Shown here piece after piece: positions 32,862-44,294 of a stretch of 64,000 bases of DNA. Below the pieces are notes generated by a model that was not told the DNA's origin, did no database searches, and saw only the letters and a program-made list of their open reading frames with translations. Position 1 is the stretch's first letter; every line of letters begins with the position of its first letter. The position numbers were made by a program, and so were the translations under genes. This stretch comes from Stomoxys calcitrans (lineage: Eukaryota; Arthropoda; Insecta; Diptera; Muscidae): NCBI RefSeq assembly GCF_963082655.1, contig NC_081552.1, forward strand, positions 121,682,458 through 121,746,457. Reading direction: 5' to 3'.

Positions 32862-33068
32862 GACATTTTGCACAGGTCTCCAACATATAATTTAATTGTG
32901 ACCCAAACCGGAACATATCTTGATATCGCTCTAATAGCAGAGCAAATCTTTTCTTATATCCTTTTTTTGCCTAAGAAGAGATGCCGGGAAAAGAACTCGA
33001 CAAATGCGATCCATGGTGGAGTGTATATAAGATTCGGCCCGGCCGAACTTAGCACGCTTTTACTTGTT
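32862..33068 (+). mobile_element. DINE-like element fragment, copy h (right end only)
   Basis: It contains the last part of the element: GGTCTCCAACATATAATTTA, then GAAGAGATGCCGGGAAAAG, CCATGGTGGAGTGTATA (a one-base change in the inverted repeat) and TTCGGCCCGGCCGAA, ending ACTTGTT. The left part is missing. Confidence 0.8.
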
Positions 33069-33454
33069 TGTGCTTATTTAAACATTCGCGGCAGAAATTA
33101 TTGCTCTTAACAACCTTCCAACCTGGCAGACCTTTAAATTAATCACATAATGACACCTTATGTTCGCCATTTTCATACACAAAACACTTTGGATTAACTT
33201 GTGGTTTATTTTGGGCAAGTGTATTTACGATGCACTTTTACTCGAGGCAATGGTAGATCCAACAGTGCTCGCGGCATCGGCGATTTGAAAAATCCACTCA
33301 TTGAATGTTTTTAATATTGGCTCTTTGTCACTTTTTAGAAACATTTCCCAATTTAACTTATATTGACAGGAAAGCTTGTCGATTTACTCCTTTAACAACA
33401 TGTGTGCTTCCATTTTACACGTCCATGGTTAAGTATATATTTTTCACGTCTTTT

Positions 33455-34146
33455 GGGATTGTAAATGAGCCATATCGGTCTAAGTTTATATAAAGCTCCC
33501 ATATAAACCGATCTACTGATTATACTTCTTTAGCCTCTAGGGAGCGCAATTCTTGACAGATTTGGATGAAATTTTGCAAAATAACTTCTCCCATGACTCC
33601 AACATACGTGTCAAGTTTGGTTGAAATGGGTCCAAAACCTCATATAGCTGCCATATTAGTCGATCTCAGTTTTGACTTCTTGAGCTTCTAGAGGGCACAA
33701 TTCTTATCCGATTTGGTTGAAAATTTCTGTTTTGACTTCCAACAAATATGCCAAGTATGGTTGAAATCGGTTCATAAACTGGTATAGCTGTCATATAATC
33801 CGTTCTCCCGATTATACTTCTTGAGTCTATAGAAGACGAAGTTCTTATCCGATTTGGCTTCTACGAATTTCAGCATGCGTACCAAATATGATCATAATCG
33901 GTCTATAACCTGATATAGTTCCCATATAAATCGTTCTCAAATTAGCACAATAACTTCTACTATGATCTCCAACTTCCATGACCCGAATCAATACATAACC
34001 TTCATAGCTCCAATAGCATAGCAAATCTAATCTATAACCCTCTGTTTGCCTATAAAAAAAAAACCGGGCAAAGAACTTCACAAATGCGATCCATGGTGAG
34101 GGTATATATTGTAAGACTCAGCCCGGCCGAACTTAGCAAGCTTTAA
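33455..34146 (+). mobile_element. Old, diverged DINE-like element, copy i
   Basis: It has the same internal phrase order as the other copies (GCTCCCATATAAACCGATCT, TTCTTGAGCTTCTAGAGGG, CCGATTTGG) with many substitutions. The right end is AAATGCGATCCATGGTGAGG, then CAGCCCGGCCGAACTTAGC, with the palindrome and inverted repeat both damaged. Its left terminus was not found. Confidence 0.7.
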
Positions 34147-34149
34147 ATT

Positions 34150-35127
34150 GCACGCATCTCAATAATAAACAGTAGAGAACTCGCGACTTCTCTTATAATA
34201 ATGAGAGCTACCCGTAAAGTTTAAACCCAACGTTTATAGACTTTCTTTCAACACGTTACGCTTCCCGCAGAGTGTTTGTGGGGAGGAGTAGTAGAAGGTC
34301 CCGCCCCGATCATGATACGCCCCAGATAATTTTCGACCCGTAATGTCGATATCATTGGCGAGCAGTATGCTATTCTATGCATGCAATTTCTGTTTTGTAA
34401 ATTTTCGTTTGTCAGGCTGTTGATATGGTGGCCTCTGTAAATTCAGATCGGCACTGGTCAAGTTCTATATACTCTCCAGACAGTCTGATTGCCATTTTGG
34501 AATTGTGTAGGGACCTGAAATGGCAGACTGGGAAGAACCATTCCTGTTTGTTGTTGTAGACACTTTCGTTGTAAATATACTGGTTGATTCATTCTTAGAT
34601 TATTAGGACAGGCCATCGTCTCTAGATTCAGCTCCAGCAACCTGCCGCCTCAATTAGAGCGGTCCACAGTCGGTCTTTTGCAAACAAACATCTGACATTT
34701 CAATACCGTCAAATCTGGCCGCCCACCTTCATCCGTTCACTAAAGAAGGTTAAGTCACTTGCCCAGCTGATGAAATATTGCAATTTCAGAGTTGTATCCA
34801 AATACACTCTTATGTCAAATGGTTTATTTAGATTTCATAGTTTTTTTTTCAACATTTTGTTTATTTTTTCACATTTTTAATGTTTTAATTTATAATTTAC
34901 ACGTTGTAATCACAAATCTTTTAATCTGTTGGCTGATGCACGGGGCAATGCAAAATAAAAACTAGAATGTCAATTTGACGGTGTACAGAATGAAGTTAGA
35001 CAAATAAGTGGGAATTTCTACCCCCATCCCCATAAAGTTATTTAGTTGATTTCGTTGTTGTTGGACAAGTGACGCTACATTCTATATTTGTACAAAGCAT
35101 TTGACTTTCTAGTGGGATTTGGATTTA
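34150..35127. other. Spacer with short repeated pieces
   Basis: No gene is seen. About 34690-34806 is similar, in inverted orientation, to 46015-46125 just upstream of the N4BP2-like gene (shared CATCAGCTGGGCAAGTGA and CCTTCTTTAGTGAAC), so it belongs to a dispersed repeat. Confidence 0.45.
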
Positions 35128-35556
35128 AACAAGATATATTAATTTACAGGTAGTGGCAGTTGTCCAGCAACAATATATTGAGTGCACTGTTTGTCAAAAT
35201 CAGTAATTACTGCAACTCTGATTTTGTGTATGTAACTAGTTCGCGCCATTTCTCGTTATTTATTTGTGTATGGTTGTTAATTATATTGGGTTGTCCAAAA
35301 AGTAATTGCGGATTTTTTAAAAGAAAGCTAAAAGTAACAGCTGATAACTGACAGAAGAAAGAATGCAATTACAGAGTCACAAGCTGTGAAAAAATTTGTC
35401 AACGCCGACTATATGAAAAATCCGCAATTATTTTTTGGGCAACCCAATATAACACACACAACCAAAACTTGTTGGCAGATAGTGCACTTAGCGAGAAAAA
35501 ATTGTACTTAATTGTTTACGGTACTCTACCTGGTAATTATATCATGGGTTGGCCGC
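35128..35556. repeat. Dispersed palindromic repeat, copy 1, holding a mariner MITE
   Basis: Removing the MITE at 35286-35447 leaves about 265 bp that align to 37434-37945 without its MITE: GGATATATT/AGATATATT, TTTACA(G/A)GTAGTGGC, TGAGTGCA, TTCGCGCCATTT, GCGAGAAAAAATT, TTTACGGTAC. The left and right halves are imperfect inverted repeats (GAGTGCACTGTTTGTCAA versus TTGGCAGATAGTGCAC). It has no coding capacity; a foldback or MITE-type element is likely. Confidence 0.7.
35286..35447. mobile_element. Mariner-derived MITE, 162 bp
   Basis: Inverted ends TTGGGTTGTCCAAAAAGTA and TTTTTTGGGCAACCCAA are flanked by TA (35284-35285, 35448-35449). The interior matches the ends of the mariner at 42333 (ACAGCTGATAACTGACAGAA, AAATTTGTCAACGCCGACTA). 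The uninterrupted repeat at 37.8 kb (CTAACTATAACACAC) shows the empty site. Confidence 0.88.
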
Positions 35557-35700
35557 ACATATCCACTTATTACAGGGTTGGACATAGTTAGTGGCTGACG
35601 TATGGTACATCGCATACCATGATGGATTTAAAAAGGTAGACTCACGCGAACAGCTGTTAACTGCCGGCCAGATTTGACGGCATTAAGATGACAGATTTTT

Positions 35701-37144
35701 ATACCCTCCACCATAAGATGGGGGGTATACTAATTTCGTCATTCTGATTGTAACTACTCGAAATATTCGTCTGAGACCCTATAAAGTATATATATTCTTG
35801 ATCGTCGTGAAATTTTATGTCGATCTAGCCATGTCCGTCCGTCTGTCCGTCAGTCCGTCCGTCTGTCTGTCGAAAGCACGCTAACTTCCGAAGGAGTAAA
35901 GCTAGCCGCTTGAAATTTTGCACAAATACTTCTTATTAGTGTAGGTCGGTTGGTATTGTAAATGGGCCATATCGGTCCATGTTTTGATATAGCTGCCATA
36001 TAAACCGATCTTGGGTCTTGACTTCTTGAGCCTCTAGAGTGCGCAATTCTTATCCGATTGGAATGAAATTTTGCACGACGTGTTTTGTTATGATATCCAA
36101 CAACTGTGCCAAGTATGGTTTAAATCGGTCCATAACCTGATATAGCTGCCATATAAACCGATCTTGGGTCTTGACTTCTTGAGCCTCTAGAGTGCGCAAT
36201 TCTTACCCAATTGGGATGAAATTTTGCACGAAGTGTTTTGTTATGATATCCAACAACTGTGCCAAGTATTGTTCACATCGGGGTATAACCTGATATACCT
36301 GCCATATAAACCGATCTTGGGTCTTGACTTCTTGAGCCTCTAGAGAGCGCAATTCTTATCCGATTGGAATGAAATTTTGCACGACGTGTTTTGCTACGAT
36401 ATCCAATAACTGTGCCAAGTATGGTTCACATCGGTCCATAACCTGATATAGCTGCAATATAAACCGATCTTGGGTCATGACTTCTTGAGCCTCTAGAGTG
36501 CGCAATTCTTATCCGATGGAATGAAATTTTGCACTACGTGTTTTGTTATGATATCCAACAACTGTGCCAAGTATTGTTCACATCGGGGTATAACCTGATA
36601 TACCTGCCATATAAACCGATCTTGGGTCTTGACTTCTTGAGCCTCTAGAGTGCGCAATTCTTATCCAATTTGAATGAAATTTTGCACGACGTGTTCTGTT
36701 AGGATATCCAATAACTGTGCCAAGTATGGTTCACATCGGTCCATAACCTGATATAGCTGCAATATAAACCGATCTTGGGTCTTGACTTCTTGGGCCTCTA
36801 GAGAGCGCAATTCTTATCCGATTTGCCTGAAATTTTGTACGAAGGATCCTCTCATGACCATCAACATACGTGTTTATTATGGTCTGAATCGGTTTATAGC
36901 CCGATACAGCTCCCATATAAATCGATCTCTCTATTTTACTTTTTGAGCCCCCAAAGGGCGCAATTCTTATTCGAATTGGCTGACATTTTACACAGGCCTC
37001 CAACATATAATTTAATTGTGGTGCAAACCGGATCATATCTTGATATCGCTCTAATAGCTGATTTTTCTTTCTTTCTTTTCTTATATCATTGGTGGAGGGT
37101 ATATAAGATTCGGCCCGGCCGAACTTAGCACGCTTTTACTTGTT
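35701..37144 (+). mobile_element. DINE-like element, copy j
   Basis: It runs from ATACCCTCCACCATAAG to TTTTACTTGTT. A microsatellite lies at about 35833-35875. About seven internal 150-bp repeats include a 306-bp two-unit repetition (36.25-36.78 kb). The right end lacks the GAAGAGATGCCGGGAAAAG block, since TTCTTATATCATT joins directly to GGTGGAGGGTATATAAG. It inserted beside ATGACAGATTT of another repeat. Confidence 0.85.
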
Positions 37145-37433
37145 TTCCATTCTCTTTGTTGTTATCTTCTTTCTCGCATATTATCTGCTCATGTACGCAC
37201 ACGTATACGCACACTCAGAAAAACTTCTTTGTATGTGTTGGCAAAACGTCGATCAGCTTAATGATAACATGGCATCAATTACATTTCCATTTCGTTGAAG
37301 CGAAATGTGTATGGTCGCAGCGACATTTCGCATGATTTTGCTCATAGCACCCAGTACTAGGTACTTTTTTGGTATAGGAGTTGCGCGGAATGGGGGCCAA
37401 AGTCAGCTTTATTGAATGGATTGCTTTAATGGA

Positions 37434-37945
37434 AACGGGATATATTCATTTACAAGTAGTGGCGGTGGCCCAACAACAAAATATTGAGTGCATTATCTGT
37501 CAACATCAGTGATTAGTGCAACACTGATTTTGAGTATGTAACTATTGGGTTGCCCAAAAAGTAATTGCGGATTTTTCATATAGTCGGCGTTGACAAATTT
37601 TTTCACAGCTTGTGACTCTGTAATTGCATTCTTTCTTCTGTCAGTTATCAGCTGTTACTTTTAGCTTGCTTTAGAAAAAAAAGTGTAAAAAAAGTATATT
37701 TGATTAAAGTTCATTCTAAGTTTTATTAAAAATGCATTTACTTTCTTTTAAAAAATCCGCAATTACTTTTTGGGCAACCCAATAGTTCGCGCCATTTTTA
37801 ATTGTTTGTGTGTGCTATGGTTCCTAACTATAACACACACACAAGCAAAACTCATTGACAGATAGTGTACTTCGCGAGAAAAAATTTTACTCAGCTGTTT
37901 ACGGTACACTACTTGGTAATTATGTCATGTGTTGGACTTTGGGTA
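37434..37945. repeat. Dispersed palindromic repeat, copy 2, holding a mariner MITE
   Basis: Same family as 35128-35556. The MITE sits at a different position here (37545-37782), so the two copies supply each other's empty sites. Ends are defined by the extent of alignment (GGGATATATTCATTTACAAG to GTAATTATGTCATGTGTTGG). Confidence 0.7.
37545..37782. mobile_element. Mariner-derived MITE, 238 bp
   Basis: It has TTGGGTTGCCCAAAAAGTAA ends and TA at 37543-37544 and 37783-37784. The interior contains both ends of the 42333 mariner, including TTTAGCTTGCTTTAGAAAAA and ATTAAAAATGCATTTACTT, so it is an internal-deletion derivative of that element. Confidence 0.9.
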
Positions 37946-37989
37946 TGTTATGGAATCCGTCGGATATGAAGATCGAGAAGTCTAGACGA

Positions 37990-38744
37990 TGATATATGAT
38001 ATATGACAGATATATCAGGTTATGGACCGATTTGAACCATGCTTAGTACAGTTGTTGGAAGTCATAACAAAACACGTCAAGCCGAATTTCAGCCAAATCG
38101 GATAGGAATTGCGTCCGCTGTAGGCTCAAGAAGTAAAATAGGGAGATCGGTTTATATGGGAGGTGTATCAGGCTATAGACCGATTCAGACCGCATTTTAT
38201 ACGTTGGAGGTTATGAGAGAAGGCGTTGTTCAAAATTTCAGCCAAATTGGATAATGATTACGAATTCTAGAGGCTCAAGAAGTCAAGATCGCCATATGGG
38301 TTTATATGACATCTATATCAGGTTATGGACTAATTTGAATCATACTTAGTACAGTTGTTGGAAGTCATAACAAAATGCGTCATGCAAAATTTCAGTCGAA
38401 TCGGATAGTAACTGCGCCCTCCAGAGGCACAAGAAGTCAAGATCCAAGATCGGTTTATATGGCAGCTATATCAAAACACGGACCGATTTGGCTCATTTAC
38501 AATCCCAACCAACCTACACTAATAAGAAGTAATTGTGCAAAATTTCAAGCGGCTAGCTTTACTCCTTCGAAAGTTAACGTGCTTTCTACAGACAGACGGA
38601 CGGACGGACGGACATGGCTAGATCGACTTAAAATGTCATGTCGACCAAGAATATATATACTTTATGGGGTCTGAGACAAATATTTCGAGGAGGTTCAAAC
38701 AGAATGACGAAATTAGTATACTCCCATCCTTAGGTGGAGGGTAT
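37990..38744 (-). mobile_element. DINE-like element, copy k, left end truncated
   Basis: Internal repeats (ATCAGGTTATGGACCGATTT, GGAAGTCATAACAAAA) lead to the microsatellite end (GACGGACGGACGGACATGG), then ATATATATACTTTATGGGG and a diverged terminus (TAGGTGGAGGGTAT). The palindromic end is missing. Confidence 0.78.
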
Positions 38745-38749
38745 AGAAA

Positions 38750-39390
38750 GTGTGAGGAGAATAATACGAGGGGTAACGTCATAAAATAAGACTAAAGGGA
38801 TCCAACAATTAGTTTTTCCATTTGCTATAGGGCAGATATGATCTAGCAAGAGAGCTCTTTTAGTGGATAGGTAGAGTAATACATTCGCGCCAACTAAAGG
38901 CGTCATAGGACATGGTTCGAAGATAAATCACGTTGTCTCACCTTAAATAAATTGAGCCAAGATATCTGTATTATACTTAAAAATTTTTGAATCGTCAAAA
39001 CATAATATCCATAATAAATTTAAATATGTGTTAAGGTTCCTACTATATTCCATTTTCGCGGTGAAATGCCGTATAAAAAAAATGAAAATATTGATTAAAA
39101 GTGTTTGTTACGCTTTAACTTGTTTTTTCATCTAGGGACAATTTACATTTCACGACGCCCACAAAGAGCACAACCACTGCCACTGCTCAACAAGTCGTTT
39201 TCTTATGTAAACGCGATCGCCAAACTTTTAATTATAACTAAGTTTTTGTTAGTGTTATTTCTCACATGTACTTACTCGTACTTACTTACTGTACTTACTT
39301 ACTAATAAAAAAATATTATTTGTGCATGAATAACAAACTATTTGTATATATGTAAATATAAATAAATATTATTCTAAAATAAATAAAAAA
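38750..39390. other. AT-rich spacer, nothing recognised
   Basis: No convincing frame or repeat is seen, apart from a TACTTACT short repeat near 39265-39300. Confidence 0.45.
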
Positions 39391-42037
39391 GAAGTAAAAT
39401 AGTGCTAAGTTCGGCCGGGCCGAATCTTATATACCCTCCACCATGGATCGCATTTGTCGAGTTCTTTTCCCGGCATCTCTTCTTAGTCAAAACAGAATAT
39501 AAGAAAAGATTTGCTCTGCTATTAGAGCGATATCAAGATATGCTCCGGTTTGGACCACAATTAAATTATATGTTGGAGACCTGTGTAAAATGTCAGCCAA
39601 TTCGAATAAGAATTGCGCTCTCTGTGAGCTCAAAAAGCAAAATAGAGAGATCGATTTATATGGGAGTTGTATCGGGCTATGGACCGATTGAGACCATAAT
39701 AAACACGTATGTTGATGGTCATGAAAGAATCCGTCGTACAAAATTTCAGGCAAATCGGATAATAATTGCAACCTCTAGAGGCTCAAGAAGTCAAGATCAA
39801 GGATCGGTTTATATGGCAGCTACATATATCAGGTTATGAACCGACTTGTATTTTATTTGACATAGTGGTTGAAAGTAACTATAAAAAACGTCTTGCTAAA
39901 TTTCAGCCAAATCGGATAGGAATTGCGCCCTCGAGAAGCTCAAGAAGCCAAGTCCCCAGACCTGTTTATATGACAGCTATATCAGGTTACGAACCGATTT
40001 GAACCATACTTTGCACAGTTGTTGGATATCATAACAAAATACTACATGTCAAAATTCATTGGAATCGGATAGGAATTGCGCCCTCTAGAGGCTCAAGAAG
40101 TCAAGACCCAAGATCGGTTTATATGACAGCTATATAAGGTTATGCACCGATTTGAACCATACTTGGCACAGTTGTTGGATATCGTAACAAAACACGTCGT
40201 TCAAAATTTCATTCCAATCGGATAAGAATTGCGCCTTCTTGAGGCTCAAGAAGTCAAGACCCAAGATCGGTTTATATGGCAGCTATATCAGGTTATGAAC
40301 CATACTTGGCACAAAAAATTTCAAAATTTCATTCCAATCGGATAAGAATTGCGCACTCTAGACGCTCAAGAAGTCAAGACCCCAGATCGGTTTATATGGC
40401 AGCTATATCAGGTTATGGACCGATTTGAACCTTACTTGGCACACTTGTTGGATATAAAAACGAAACACGTCGTGCAAAATTTCATTCAAATCGGATAAGA
40501 ATTGCGCCTTCTAGAGGCTCAAGAAGTCAAGATCCCAGATCGGTTTATATGGCAGCTATATCAGGTTATGAACCGACTTGTATTTTATTTGACATAGTGG
40601 TTGAAAGTAACAATAAAAAACGTCTTGCGAAATTTCAGCCAAATCGGATAGGAATTGCGCCCTCTAGAAGCTCAAGAAGTCAAGTCCCCAGATCTGTCTA
40701 TATGACAGCTACATCAGGTTATGAACCGATTCGAACCATACTTTGCACAGTTGTTGGATATCATAACAAAATACTACATGTCAAAATTCATTGGAATCGG
40801 ATAGGAATTGCGCCCTCTAGAGGCTCAAGAAGTCAAGACCCAAGATCGGTTTATATGACAGCTATATAAGGTTATGCACCGATTTGAACCATACTTGGCA
40901 CAGTTGTTGGATATCGTAACAAAACACGTCGTTCAAAATTTCATTCCAATCGGATAAGAATTGCGCCTTCTAGAGGCTCAAGAAGTCAAGACCCAAGATC
41001 GGTTTATATGGCAGCTATATCAGGTTATGAACCATACTTGGCACAAAAAATTTCAAAATTTCATTCCAATCGGATAAGAATTGCGCACTCTAGACGCTCA
41101 AGAAGTCAAGACCCCAGATCGGTTTATATGGCAGCTATATCAGGTTATGGACCGATTTGAACCTTACTTGGCACACTTGTTGGATATAAAAACGAAACAC
41201 GTCGTGCAAAATTTCATTCAAATCGGATAAGAATTGCGCCTTCTAGAGGCTCAAGAAGTCAAGATCCCAGATCGGTTTATATGGCAGCTATATCAGGTTA
41301 TGAACCGACTTGTATTTTATTTGACATAGTGGTTGAAAGTAACAATAAAAAACGTCTTGCGAAATTTCAGCCAAATCGGATAGGAATTGCGCCCTCTAGA
41401 AGCTCAAGAAGTCAAGTCCCCAGATCTGTCTATATGACAGCTACATCAGGTTATGAACCGATTCGAACCATACTTTGCACAGTTGTTGGATATCATAACA
41501 AAATACTACGTGTCAAAATTCATTCAAATCGGATAGGAATTGCGCCCTCTAGAGGCTCAAGAAGTCAAGACCCAAGATCGGTTTATATGACAGCTATATA
41601 AGGTTATGCAGCGATTTGAACCATTCTTGGCACAGTTGTTGGATATCATAACAAAACACGTCGTGCAAAATTTCATCCCAATCGGATAAGAAATGCGCAC
41701 TCTAGAGGCTCAAAAAGTCAAGACCCAAGATCGGTTTATATGGCAGCTATATCAAAACATGGACCGATATGGCCTATTTACAATACCAACCGACCTAATA
41801 AGAAGTATTTGTGCAAAATTTCAAGCGGCTAGCTTTACTCCTTCGGAAGTAAGCGTGCTTTCGACAGACAGACGGACGGACGGACGGACAGACGGACGGA
41901 CGGACATGGCTAGATCGACATAAAATTTCACGACGATCAAGAATATATATACTTTATGGGGTCTCAGAAGAATATTTCGAGTAGTTACAATCAGAATGAC
42001 GAAATTAGTATACCCCCCATCTTATGGTAGAGGGTAT
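39391..42037 (-). mobile_element. DINE-like element, copy l, enlarged by a higher-order internal repeat
   Basis: At about 2.65 kb it is the longest DINE copy here. It begins with a worn AGAAGTAAAATAGTGC and intact TTCGGCCGGGCCGAA. It ends with the GACG microsatellite (41870-41905), ATATATACTTTATGGGG and TATGGTAGAGGGTAT, with one mismatch in the inverted repeat. The extra length comes from a 732-bp unit repeated across 39812-41700. It encodes nothing, although phase-keeping repeats create open frames. Confidence 0.85.
39812..41700. repeat. Higher-order tandem repeat, unit 732-737 bp, about 2.5 copies
   Basis: ATGGCAGCTATATCAGGTTA followed by the distinctive ACTTGTATTTTATTTGACAT starts at 39812 (with a 5-bp insertion), 40549 and 41281. 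Copy-specific marks such as GGCACAAAAAATTTCAAAAT recur one period apart (about 40310 and 41042). Each unit holds about five shorter monomers of roughly 150 bp. Confidence 0.9.
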
Positions 42038-42153
42038 AATAAATGTTTCTTTCCTAACAAAATATGGCAATAAATCTGTACGAAGTAATAACGATTGTGA
42101 AAGAAAGTGTTTTGCTTTTGGTCTTGCTATTATAACAACATTATTTTTATAAA

Positions 42154-42252
42154 TGTGGAAGATGTTAGCAAATGCTCTTTTACACATGTGGAAGATGTTA
42201 GCAAAGGCTCTTTTACACATTTGGAAGATGTTGGCAAAGCTTTTGGAAAGTT
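42154..42252 (+). repeat. Three 33-bp tandem repeats in an open frame
   Basis: TGTGGAAGATGTTAGCAAA starts at 42154 and 42187, and TTTGGAAGATGTTGGCAAA at 42220, an exact 33-bp period. In the plus frame this gives VEDVSKCSFTH, VEDVSKGSFTH, LEDVGKAFGK. The 67-aa frame (42107-42310) has no other recognisable feature. Confidence 0.8.
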
Positions 42253-42332
42253 GTGCTTATTTAACTATACCAACGAAAATTCTATAAAAACTAATAATTT
42301 TTACAAATAAAAGCTTCGTTTCTTTTTAAATA

Positions 42333-43281
42333 TTGGGTTGCCCAAAAAGTAATTGTCGGTAATATAGTAGTAATATAGTCGGCGTTGACAAATTTTTTCA
42401 ACGGCTTGTGACTCTGTAATTGCATTCTTTCTTCTGTCAGTTATCAGCTGTTACTTTTAGCTTGCTTTAGAAAAAAAGTGCGCGAAATTTTGTTTACATT
42501 TGTTTGTTTGGCGTCAATTTTAATATGGGTACCACATGTATTGAAAGAAATTCATTTAACAAACCGAATCAACGCTTGTGATATGCACCTTAAACGCAAT
42601 GATTTCCATCCGTTTGAAAACGAATCATAACTGGAGATGAAAAATGGATTGTTTACAACAACGTTAGTCGAAAACGATCATGGTCCAAGCATGGTGAACC
42701 AGCTCAAACCACTTCAAAGGCTGATATCAACCAAAAGAAGGTTATGCTGTCTGTTTGGTGGGATTGGAAGGGTGTGGTATAGTTTGAGCTGCTTCCAAGG
42801 AACCAAACGATTTATTCGGATATTTACTGTCAACAATTGGACAAATTGAATACAGCCATCAAGGAGAAGCGACCAGAATTGGTCAATCGTTAAGGTGTCA
42901 TATTTCACCAGGACAACGCTAGACCGCACACATCTTTGGTCACTCGCCAAAAACTGAGTGAGCTTGGCTGGGAACTTTTGATGCATCCACCATATAGCCC
43001 TGACCTTGCACCATCAGACTACCATTTATTTCGATCTTTGCAGAACTCCTTAAATGGTAAAACTTTCGGCAATGATAAGGCTATAAAATCGCACTTGGTT
43101 CAGTTTTTTGCAGATAAAGGCCAGAAGTTCTATGAGCGTGGAATACTAAATTTGCCAGGAAGATGGCAAAAGGTTATTGAAAAAAGGGCAATTATTTATT
43201 TGATTAAAGTTCATCTAAGTTTTATTAAAAATGCATTTACTTCCTTTTAAAAAATCCGCAATTACTTTTTAGGCAACCCAA
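42333..43281 (+). mobile_element. Mariner element remnant, 949 bp
   Basis: The ends TTGGGTTGCCCAAAAAGTAA and its inverse (TTTTTAGGCAACCCAA) are flanked by TA at 42331-42332 and 43282-43283. It carries a plus-strand transposase remnant. The two MITEs at 35286 and 37545 share its ends, so it is close to their source family. At 949 bp it is shorter than a typical 1.3-kb mariner. Confidence 0.88.
42560..43250 (+). pseudogene. Mariner transposase, decayed, N-terminus lost
   Basis: Readable pieces: ITGDEKWIVYNNV (first catalytic D), SKHGEPAQTT, VMLSVWWDWKGVV, then after a stop FHQDNARPHTS (second D) and LMHPPYSPDLAPSDYHLFRSL (third D and the mariner signature). This is a DD34D-type layout. Stops occur in the middle (after KGVV and before GVIFHQDN), and the N-terminal helix-turn-helix region is missing. 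The 104-aa frame at 42936-43250 is the longest intact piece. It cannot produce an active transposase. Confidence 0.85.
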
Positions 43282-43283
43282 TA

Positions 43284-44290
43284 GTATTGTGTTTTATTAT
43301 TTATTAATGTCGAAGGGGTGGGTTTTTGGTTGAAATTGCAATAACATATATATATGAATTTTGGGACCGTACCCACACCCACTCACATTTGTGTGTAACC
43401 ATGTACGTAAACAGCTGGTAAATTGGTTGCTGTCATATTAATTTTCATATGTAAATGGTAACATTTTGGCCAAAGAAACCCAAAAAATCAAATTTGGTAA
43501 CCTTGTCAAACCACCAAACAACGATTTAGGGAAATTTCCCCAAAAAGTGTGTAGTATAGTAGAAAAAACATATGTGTTGCTAAATTGTGTTCATTCGGGA
43601 GCAAAGTTTTGAGGTGAGTGTGTAAGTTCATGTGTGTGGTATTTGGGGTCCAATATGATCTGAATGATATGAATGAAGGACTTTTTCCACCAAGATCACT
43701 GTTTTGATTTTTTCACTGTGTTGATTTTCGCGTTGTTGTGAGTCCCTAAGGGGTTGGGTTTCTATTCTGCTTTCAGAATAACCGCTGAAATTTTTAATTG
43801 TTTCACAAGCGAAATTTGACAGCAATCAAATGTTTTTGTTTTCATACCAAAACACGTAACTTCCAACTGACTTTCTTAAATTCGGTTTTACTTGTTCTAT
43901 GCAATGATTTTTACTCGTTATTTTCGTTTGAAATTATGGCGAAACAATTAAAGTTGGTCTCACAACCACAACGATCGATGTTTTGTCAACACACAAAAAA
44001 AAATTGTGTGCATGTGTGTATACATGCGCGCACGTGAGCAGAGAAAATGCGAGAAAGAAGATAACAAAACGGAGAATGCATACAAAATTCTGTCATCTTA
44101 ATACCGTCAAAAGATTGGTACTATATTCGTTTTTCACAGTTGAAAACATATATTTTTCACAGTTACTTTTTTGAAACACTTCACAAATCTCAATGAAATC
44201 ATAATACTTTCAATAACATTTTTTCATAAGTAATGTGGGAAAGTCCTACTGAATGAAATCAGCAAGTTTTTTTGCTTCAAAAACTATTAT
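43284..44290. other. Spacer, no gene recognised
   Basis: AT-rich sequence with GT/CA-rich patches (TGTGCATGTGTGTATACATG near 44000). A short piece near 44085-44115 (GTCATCTTAATACCGTCAAA) matches in inverted orientation the repeat flanking DINE copy j near 35670-35695. Confidence 0.45.
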
Positions 44291-44294
44291 CTAA

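Noticed and set aside
35160..35351. 63-aa frame ending within the mariner MITE
   Set aside because: It runs across a MITE boundary and a palindromic repeat; no protein similarity is recognised.
36000..36800. Regularly spaced direct repeats that might suggest a CRISPR array
   Set aside because: Units are about 150 bp and tandem with no unique spacers, and the context is eukaryotic transposable elements.
39402..41923. Many 60-165-aa frames with repeated MAAISGYGPI / SRSQDPRSVYM-type peptides (also at 7087, 18045, 30339, 36731, 44600 and elsewhere)
   Set aside because: They are translations of DINE internal repeats, whose roughly 150-bp monomers are often a multiple of three. They occur in both orientations relative to flanking genes, lack any domain and follow the element boundaries.
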